From NCBI GenBank assembly GCA_024998685.1, contig JACOEH010000007.1, forward strand, positions 57,349 to 121,348: DNA of 64,000 nt, given 5' to 3'. This document shows, in pieces, positions 58,993-64,000 of this stretch. A program made the translations under genes and the position numbers. The stretch is from Nitrospira sp. GTDB taxonomy: Bacteria > Nitrospirota > Nitrospiria > Nitrospirales > Nitrospiraceae. Position 1 is the first letter of the stretch, and each line of letters begins with the position of its first letter. The notes beneath the pieces were generated by a model. The model was given only the letters and a program-made list of their open reading frames with translations, had not been told where the DNA came from and did no database searches.

Positions 58993-59184
58993 ATGATCGT
59001 GTGGTGGCTGTTCGGTGGGATGGTGACTGTGTCGACCGGAGTTGTTTTGTACAAGGGATGGAAGTTTCGTCGCAGACCATCGGTATCGTCTCATTGTGTG
59101 ATAACAAAAATGATGGATGGGGAGCTCCTCCAGTTTCCAGCCAGACCAACGCGGGCCATCCGTACAAAAAGTGCAGGTCCCTAG
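58993..59184 (+). CDS. Possible small single-pass membrane protein (63 aa)
   Basis: MIVWWLFGGMVTVSTGVVLY forms a hydrophobic N-terminal helix, followed by a basic KGWKFRRRPS turn and a polar tail. The pattern is that of a small anchored protein. The ATG at 58993 has only GAGA-type bases upstream, and I recognise no family. It precedes the 4Fe-4S membrane protein by ~150 bases on the same strand. Confidence 0.4.
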   Translation: MIVWWLFGGMVTVSTGVVLYKGWKFRRRPSVSSHCVITKMMDGELLQFPARPTRAIRTKSAGP

Positions 59185-59340
59185 ATTTCCATGACAACCC
59201 TTCTTTAGAGTGGTATTCCCATTACCTTCTCATGTGTATATAGGTTTTCTACACTCTTTACAGAAGAGTAATTACAACAAGAACGTTCTGATTTTCAAAG
59301 CAGGATGTGACTAACAGAATGAGGCTGGGTTACTGTGGAA

Positions 59341-60603
59341 ATGAATCCTTCCCTTCAACTTATTACTATTGATAAACGGAGCCCCTCACGAGACTCAGCT
59401 ACATCATGCAAGGTTTCCGCTTCCGGGGGCCTGCCAATGACGAGGCGTCACAAGTATCGGATGATCGCGTTGGCGCTTGTGCACGTCTACATCGCATTCC
59501 ATATGATTGCTTGGCACATCTTCGGGGTACAGATCTGGGGCAAGACCGCCATGATGGGCGTCCCCTCGCTTGCGAATGGGACCATCAATGCGGCCTCGAT
59601 CATGGTGTTACTGATTCTAGGATCGATTTTGATTTTTGGACGTGGATTTTGCGGGTGGGTCTGCCATATGCGTGGTGCGATCGAGTTTGCGGATTGGGTC
59701 CTTCTCAAACTGAAAATTCGTCGCTATCTGCACATAAGGGACAAGAATGTGCTCATCAATACCCCGCATCGCTGGCTGCTCAGAATTGGGGCTTTGTTCG
59801 TGCTTTTATTGCCTGTCATTATTTTGGTCCACAATACTGGGTTTCAGACGAAAGTAAGTCCGATGACGCCGCCACCGCTCGCCGATCTACCGGGCTATGA
59901 AGGCAAGGCATTTGCGAAAGCCGCCTGGTTCAACCTTGATATCAGCCCAACTTGGCATGATTTCTTTATTGCATTTGGTTTCGCCGTGTTCATTCAATTC
60001 ACCATGAGCATAGTCCTGAACCTTCGCTATGGACAGGGAGCGTTTTGCCGGATCCTCTGTCCTTATGTCACCATTATGGTGCCTCTCATGAATCGGTCTC
60101 CCTTTCAATCGAAGATTACCCGTGTGGCTCAGTGTATAGGATGCCGAGACTGCAGCAATGCTTGCCCGCAGGGAATCGATGTGAGTCGGGAAATCTGGCA
60201 TTTTGATGGAAAAGTCACGAATCTCGAATGCATCAAGTGCTATGCCTGCATCGATGCGTGCGATGACAATGTGTTGAGGGATACTTCACTACCGGCCGTT
60301 CCGCAAACGGATCGGCTGAAGCCATACGAAAAGCGTCCCTGGCAGCCGGAAGTGGTGCGAAAAGATGGATTGCTCAGCAATAGCCGACACATGCAGGTGT
60401 TCGAACCGCTTGGTCCGGTAGCCGACTTCCTATCTCTTCTTGTCGCCTTGGTGATCGGAAGTATCACCTCGCGCTTTGGGGGATTTTGGTTTTATCCAGG
60501 CGCAATCCTGTCTTTTATTGTATTTCGAGAGTGTTGCATATATCTGACGAAATGGTCCTCGGAGATCAGAGCAAGGTCAGCAGTCGTGCCCGATAAGGGG
60601 TGA
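59341..60603 (+). CDS. 4Fe-4S membrane protein, NapH/CcoG-like
   Basis: 420 residues from the ATG at 59341 (a GTG at 59335 is in frame). Four to six hydrophobic helices surround GRGFCGWVCHMRGAIEF and GAFCRILCPY, the two CxxxC loops of NapH/YccM/NosR-type proteins. The first lacks the usual Pro after the second Cys (His instead). A soluble part has two 4Fe-4S motifs, CIGCRDCSNACPQG and CIKCYACIDACDDN; the last Cys of the second is followed by Asp rather than Pro. A final pair of helices ends the protein. It should pass electrons across or along the inner membrane. CcoG/RdxA itself has a C-terminal Ig-like domain that is missing here, so NapH-like is the safer call. Confidence 0.8.
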   Translation: MNPSLQLITIDKRSPSRDSATSCKVSASGGLPMTRRHKYRMIALALVHVYIAFHMIAWHIFGVQIWGKTAMMGVPSLANGTINAASIMVLLILGSILIFGRGFCGWVCHMRGAIEFADWVLLKLKIRRYLHIRDKNVLINTPHRWLLRIGALFVLLLPVIILVHNTGFQTKVSPMTPPPLADLPGYEGKAFAKAAWFNLDISPTWHDFFIAFGFAVFIQFTMSIVLNLRYGQGAFCRILCPYVTIMVPLMNRSPFQSKITRVAQCIGCRDCSNACPQGIDVSREIWHFDGKVTNLECIKCYACIDACDDNVLRDTSLPAVPQTDRLKPYEKRPWQPEVVRKDGLLSNSRHMQVFEPLGPVADFLSLLVALVIGSITSRFGGFWFYPGAILSFIVFRECCIYLTKWSSEIRARSAVVPDKG

Positions 60604-60641
60604 GATCTGTTTCAGACTAAAATTAAGAAAGGAAAGAATAT

Positions 60642-60821
60642 ATGGCTACAGATTCCCGAGCAAAAGCGTATATGGGAACAGTTGGGGAATTTATCCATTT
60701 CGTTGGCGAAAGGAAATCTTACTGGCTGGCTCCCGTTATCTTCGCCCTATTGCTTGTGGCTGCACTGGGTTTCTTCCTTGAAGGAAGCGTGCTCGCGCCG
60801 GCGATTTACTCAATTTTCTAG
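60642..60821 (+). CDS. DUF5989-like small membrane protein (59 aa)
   Basis: A 59-residue frame behind AAGAAAGGAAAG. FIHFVGERKSYWLAPVIFAL and GSVLAPAIYSIF match what I know of DUF5989: an N-terminal GEF/GELW turn, an E-R-K-x-W/Y-W-L-x-P segment entering one helix, and a G-S-x-L-A-P-x-I-Y-x-x-F ending. These small proteins usually sit beside SxtJ and carbamoyltransferase genes in glycan or metabolite clusters. Here the neighbours are a 4Fe-4S protein and an SGNH protein instead. A very strong terminator follows 20 bases after the stop. Confidence 0.75.
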   Translation: MATDSRAKAYMGTVGEFIHFVGERKSYWLAPVIFALLLVAALGFFLEGSVLAPAIYSIF

Positions 60822-60840
60822 CCCAATGGGAATCTAACTC

Positions 60841-60892
60841 CCCCGATCGCGTGAGGTTGACCTTCAACCTCACGCGATCGGGGCTTTTGTGG
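60841..60892 (+). terminator. Strong intrinsic terminator with 20-bp perfect stem
   Basis: CCCCGATCGCGTGAGGTTGA (60841-60860) and its exact complement (60864-60883) enclose a three-base loop, followed by CTTTTGT. It ends the transcript of the 4Fe-4S and DUF5989-like genes. The unusually long perfect stem may also act in the other direction, although the T run favours +. Confidence 0.88.
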
Positions 60893-60943
60893 AAAACAGT
60901 ATCCCGTACATCGGACGATTATTTTATAGTGTTGGAGCAGCCG

Positions 60944-61234
60944 ATGTTAGAAGTTCAGGACGTTCAGCGTAACCTGGCGAGAATCAGAATGCGGGGCCGA
61001 TTATTTTGGGCGGTCTTGGTCGGCGGCTTCTTGCTTGCCGCCATTCTCATTCCCTTTAACTTTGCCGCGGCGAAGGTGGTAGGGTTTCTGTGGGTCATCT
61101 TGAGCATCGCTACGTGGATGTCTCCTATGATGAATCATTGCCCGAGCTGTCATAAACCATTTTTTGAAGGATGGGTTCCCTCCGGTTTGACCGTGATCAA
61201 CTGTGCAAACTGTGGCATAAGACTTGGCGAATGA
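60944..61234 (+). CDS. Small membrane protein with C-terminal zinc ribbon (96 aa)
   Basis: From the ATG at 60944, with GGAG nine bases upstream; longer readings run into the terminator. Two hydrophobic helices (LFWAVLVGGFLLAAILIPF and VVGFLWVILSIATWMS) are followed by NHCPSCHKPFFEG and INCANCGIRLGE, a four-Cys zinc ribbon. The topology is a two-helix hairpin with a cytoplasmic or exposed ribbon. I know similar architecture in uncharacterised bacterial proteins but no function. Confidence 0.65.
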   Translation: MLEVQDVQRNLARIRMRGRLFWAVLVGGFLLAAILIPFNFAAAKVVGFLWVILSIATWMSPMMNHCPSCHKPFFEGWVPSGLTVINCANCGIRLGE

Positions 61235-61462
61235 AATGGAGGGGCAAACGTAGTGATGGTACTCGCTGCGAATGCTCATCCTGAGATGAATCGGATTGTC
61301 GAAGTATCGTAGATCGATCTGCGCCGAGGCTGTGCTGATGTTTTCACTTAATGGATGATGCTTTTCCGAGCAAGTACTTCCAAAGCTTTTCTCATTTTAT
61401 TCGTTTCCGCATTCTCTCCAAAGGCCAGTTCCGCTCAATTGAAATATGACCAATAATAAGCC

Positions 61463-61490
61463 CATTTAACGCAGCACTGCTCGTTAAATG
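61463..61490 (+). promoter_or_regulatory. Hairpin just upstream of the SGNH gene
   Basis: CATTTAACG and CGTTAAATG are perfect 9-bp arms, with AGCA/TGCT nearly extending the stem. The dyad ends 18 bases before the ATG of the SGNH gene, overlapping the space just before its GAGAGAG ribosome site. It may be an operator or a translation-controlling hairpin. The rest of the 61235-61507 gap shows nothing coding. Confidence 0.5.
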
Positions 61491-61507
61491 GTTTGAGAGA
61501 GTGATCG

Positions 61508-62638
61508 ATGTCTGAGGCTTCGTCAAAAAATGCGCTATTTCGCTTGCTCGGCGTGCTTACATTCATTGTGATTACGTTGATCTGTGGAGAAATATTCGTG
61601 CGCCTTTTTTTTTCTTATTACACGCCTGACACGGTGAAGAAGCATTCCTTGCCCTATGTTCCGGCTGCCTATGCAAGCTCGATGTTTGCGCCTGTGAACG
61701 ACCGGATCGAAATCACTCTTGTAAAAGCCGTGGGTGCCAAAACCTATTTCATCAATGAGCATGGATCACGAGGGGCATCATTTAAACTTCCGAAGCCTCC
61801 CGATGTACGGCGAATTGTTGTTCTTGGTGGGTCAACGGTTTTTGATCTTAACGCAGATGAAGGATTCGATTGGCCCCACTTAGTGGAAAAGTTTCTGAAG
61901 GAAAAGGGCCATCATCAGGTGGAGGTAATTAATGCCGGCATTCCTGGACACACCAGCAGTGATTCGCTCGGACGATTGTATGCGGAGATATGGCAGTGGG
62001 AGCCTGACTATCTCATGATTTATGAGGCCTGGAATGATATCAAGTATTTCAATTCTCTCTCCTATAATACTCCGTTGATTCGATTGGTTAAACCCAGTAA
62101 CTCCGATGCTGATCCATTCAAAACCTATCAGGGAACGATGGATTACCTACTCTCTTACTCGCAGCTATATGTGAGAATCAGAACCAGGTACTTTGCCTGG
62201 AAACATCAGGTCGGTTCGGAAGGAAAATTGAAAGAGGAGAGGAAAGATAATGTGGGTAGTTTAGGTTTGTCACAATTCAGACTGAATATGGAGATGTTTG
62301 TTGATGTCAGTAGGAATATTCATGCCATTCCCATTCTGATCACTCAGGCTACACTTGTAAGCTCCATGAACACGGAGGAAGATCGAAAGAGGATCGTCTA
62401 TGGATATGTGGGGTTGAGTCATGAAGGTATTTTGCAGGCATATGAAAAATGCCGCCAGGTCGTTTTGGGAGTTGCGCGGGAAAAGAAAGCAGATGTTCTT
62501 GATCTTCTGCCTCAGCTTCAAGGGAAAAGCGAATTATTCCATGATCATGACCATACGACTCCTCGCGGAAGTGAGGAAATCGCGAGGAGGGTTGCAAATT
62601 TCCTAGACCCTCTCTTAAGGCAGTCCCGTGAACGATGA
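61508..62638 (+). CDS. Membrane-anchored SGNH/GDSL hydrolase-like protein
   Basis: 376 residues. An N-terminal anchor (LLGVLTFIVITLICGEIFVR) precedes an SGNH-like domain: RRIVVLGGSTVFDLNADEGF (block I, Ser in GGST), VINAGIPGHTSSDSL (block II Gly), LMIYEAWNDIKYF (block III Asn) and FHDHDHTTPRGSEEIARRVA (block V, Asp-x-Asp-His). Such proteins occur in exopolysaccharide loci as acetyl- or carbohydrate esterases or transferases. Codons 33-36 include nine T in a row (61605-61613), a possible slippage site. It ends ~70 bases before the insertion sequence. Confidence 0.82.
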   Translation: MSEASSKNALFRLLGVLTFIVITLICGEIFVRLFFSYYTPDTVKKHSLPYVPAAYASSMFAPVNDRIEITLVKAVGAKTYFINEHGSRGASFKLPKPPDVRRIVVLGGSTVFDLNADEGFDWPHLVEKFLKEKGHHQVEVINAGIPGHTSSDSLGRLYAEIWQWEPDYLMIYEAWNDIKYFNSLSYNTPLIRLVKPSNSDADPFKTYQGTMDYLLSYSQLYVRIRTRYFAWKHQVGSEGKLKEERKDNVGSLGLSQFRLNMEMFVDVSRNIHAIPILITQATLVSSMNTEEDRKRIVYGYVGLSHEGILQAYEKCRQVVLGVAREKKADVLDLLPQLQGKSELFHDHDHTTPRGSEEIARRVANFLDPLLRQSRER

Positions 62639-62706
62639 TGTGTTCGAGACCGAGTAGTACACCAATTATGTGACAAGGAGGTGGATAGAGCCAATTTAAA
62701 ATCTAA

Positions 62707-63882
62707 GGAAGGTCTGATTTATTCTCCTCGCGAGATGTGCTACGGATCGCGCAGCACTGAACGGGAGGTCCCCATGCCGCAACAGACGTTAGCCGAGGGG
62801 TCGTTCGAACAATATCGCAAGCCGACCCGCCGGGAGCGATTTCTCGACGAGATGACCCGCGTGGTACCGTGGGCGGACCTGGTCGCGGCGATCGAGCCGG
62901 TCTATCCCAAGGCCGAGGGTGCAGGGCGTCCGCCGGTCGGCGTCGAACGCCTGCTGCGGCTGCATTGTCTGCAACAGTGGTTCACTCTCTCGGACCCGGC
63001 GGTGGAAGAGGCCCTGTACGACTCACGCGCCATGCGGCAGTTCGTGAGCATGGACCTGGGCCGCGAGCCTGTGCCCGATGAGACCACGATCTGCAAGTTT
63101 CGGCACCTCCTGGAAGCCCACCAGTTGGGTGCGCAGCTCGTTGCCCGGATTGGGGAGCATCTGGCGACGCACGGCCTGCAGGTGAACCAGGGGACCATTG
63201 TGGATGCGACCATCATCAGCGCCCCCCGTTCAACCAAGAATCGCACGAAGGAGCGGGACCCCGAGATGCATCAGACCAAGAAGGGCACGCAGTGGTATTT
63301 CAGCATGAAGGCGCATATCGGCGTGGACAGCCAGACCACACTGATTCATTCGGTCGCCGCCACCGCGGCGAATGTGCATGATAGTCAGGTCTTGCCGGAG
63401 TTGCTCCATGGCCAGGAGACCCGGGTGTGGGGCGATGCCGCGTATAGCGGGCAACGCGAGGTGATCCAGCAGCATGCGCCCAAAGCCAAAAGTTTTATCC
63501 AGGCGAAAGCATACCGCTATCGGTCGCTGAGTGAGGAGGAGCGGGCCCGGAACCGCACGAAGTCGAAGATCCGAGCGAAGGTCGAACATGCGTTCTTGGT
63601 GATCAAGCGCATCTTCGGGTGGGCCAACGTCCGCTATCGCGGACTGGCGAAGAACACCCACTGGCTCCAGATCAGTTGCGGGTTGGCGAATCTGTACGTG
63701 GCGCGGCGGCGCCTCTTGGCGGGAGTCTAGCGGATGTGTGTGCGAACACGGATCCGGGCAGCCCGACAGCGGGCGACACCCGAGAACGAGGCTCCCGAAC
63801 CAGCGAATTTCCAGCTGAGTGCCTGTGTTGATCCATTCAGAAACAGCGTGCTTCGCAGAAACGCGAATTAATCAGACCTTCC
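62707..63882 (+). mobile_element. Complete IS5-family insertion sequence
   Basis: The 1176-bp element starts GGAAGGTCTGATTTATTC and ends with the complement of GGAAGGTCTGATTAATTC, giving 17 of 18 matching terminal bases. The flanks are CTAA on both sides (62703-62706 and 63883-63886), the YTAR-type 4-bp target duplication of IS5 elements. One transposase gene fills it. Its G+C content is clearly higher than the surrounding DNA, and the intact ends and reading frame suggest recent insertion. Confidence 0.93.
62774..63730 (+). CDS. IS5-family transposase
   Basis: 318 residues from the ATG at 62774; the frame extends upstream to 62681, crossing the left end of the element, which cannot be native. 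The N-terminal DUF772-like part has PPVGVERLLRLHCLQQWFTL. The DDE residues are Asp144 (GTIVDATIIS), Asp221 (VWGDAAYSG) and Glu271 in RAKVEHAFLVIK, which fits the R-x3-E-x6-K signature of IS4/IS5 enzymes. WYFSMKAHIGVD is also typical. It appears intact and able to act. Confidence 0.94.
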   Translation: MPQQTLAEGSFEQYRKPTRRERFLDEMTRVVPWADLVAAIEPVYPKAEGAGRPPVGVERLLRLHCLQQWFTLSDPAVEEALYDSRAMRQFVSMDLGREPVPDETTICKFRHLLEAHQLGAQLVARIGEHLATHGLQVNQGTIVDATIISAPRSTKNRTKERDPEMHQTKKGTQWYFSMKAHIGVDSQTTLIHSVAATAANVHDSQVLPELLHGQETRVWGDAAYSGQREVIQQHAPKAKSFIQAKAYRYRSLSEEERARNRTKSKIRAKVEHAFLVIKRIFGWANVRYRGLAKNTHWLQISCGLANLYVARRRLLAGV

Positions 63883-63947
63883 CTAATCAGCGGGTAATGC
63901 GCCAGGGGTCCTTTCTACACATCCGACCTCGTCCTTATTCCGTATTA

Positions 63948-64000
63948 GGGCGTGTCATCAATTAAGCCACGTGATTGAAGCGGCGAGATAGATGGCGCCG
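63948..64000 (-). mobile_element. End of a second IS5-like element (cut by the window edge)
   Basis: GGGCGTGTCATCAATTAAG at 63948-63966 looks like the outer end of an IS5/IS427-type element. Read on the - strand, codons from the window edge to a TGA at 63958-63960 give GAIYLAASITWLN, resembling the last residues of IS5-family transposases. Only this fragment is visible, so completeness is unknown. Confidence 0.55.

Noticed and set aside
59341..60603. Calling the 4Fe-4S gene ccoG (cytochrome oxidase assembly)
   Set aside because: The C-terminal Ig-like domain of CcoG is absent, and no cytochrome oxidase genes are in the window.
1..64000. tRNA, rRNA, riboswitch and CRISPR signals
   Set aside because: Reading both strands I found no cloverleaf-like, rRNA-like or regularly spaced repeat array; a covariance-model scan would be needed to exclude small RNAs.

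Overview
The window is about 64 kb of a dense bacterial chromosome and contains no rRNA, tRNA or CRISPR that I could recognise. Most genes are on the + strand and many overlap by ATGA or GTGA junctions. The gene content suggests a Gram-negative, envelope-rich, probably autotrophic bacterium. The evidence is LPS/O-antigen genes, a TonB receptor, KdsC, an MEP isoprenoid pathway, and a class I FBP aldolase next to fructose-1,6-bisphosphatase. My best guess is a Nitrospira-like Nitrospirota. That is an inference from style and a recurrent-looking CAGGATGCT...AGCATCCTG intergenic repeat, not a proven assignment.

Region 1 (1-38.3 kb) is one very large surface polysaccharide locus. It opens (1-5.1 kb) with an unusual sugar-nucleotide module: a truncated GDP-fucose-synthase-like epimerase, a split two-subunit thiamine-diphosphate enzyme, a ColD/RfbH-like PLP 3-dehydratase with His in place of the catalytic Lys, an HddC-like nucleotidyltransferase and another epimerase. 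A cysC APS kinase, a Wzm/Wzt ABC exporter and a PAPS-type sulfotransferase follow, which points to a sulfated glycan. The stretch at about 6.7-14 kb is visibly A+T-richer than the rest and holds poorly known genes: the sulfotransferase, methyltransferases, unusual glycosyltransferases and a frameshifted SDR. From 14.9 to 31.8 kb there are methyltransferases, many glycosyltransferases, an AsnB-type amidotransferase, a WbpV-like epimerase, a WecA/WbpL-like initiating transferase, a WaaL-like ligase, a GT9 enzyme and a WbpM/PglF-like dehydratase. From 31.9 to 38.3 kb come rmlA, rmlB and rmlD (no rmlC), kdsC, a bifunctional manC and manB.

Region 2 (38.3-49.6 kb) is mostly housekeeping: a DUF3108 protein, fbp, class I fba, an HtrA protease, ispD-ispF, a PsiF-like protein, truA, an AMIN-domain amidase, a YacP-like NYN protein, tatD and a DAHP synthase. 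Aldolase, FBPase, ManC and ManB form a continuous route from triose phosphate to GDP-mannose, provided the PMI domain of ManC is active.

Region 3 (49.7-54.8 kb) is an outer-membrane uptake cassette: a small His-rich exported protein, a TonB-dependent receptor and an exported TonB-C-terminal-domain protein with a G10 tract in its reading frame. A PAP2 phosphatase and a convergent COG0523/CobW GTPase follow, so metal acquisition is likely.

Region 4 (54.8-64 kb) is A+T-richer accessory DNA with long non-coding gaps. It carries an acyltransferase-3 protein, two SGNH-type proteins, a NapH/CcoG-like 4Fe-4S membrane protein, a 59-residue DUF5989-like membrane protein ending in a 20-bp perfect-stem terminator, and a membrane zinc-ribbon protein. 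It ends with a complete IS5-family element (17/18-bp terminal repeats, CTAA target duplication, DDE transposase) and the edge of a second IS5-like element.
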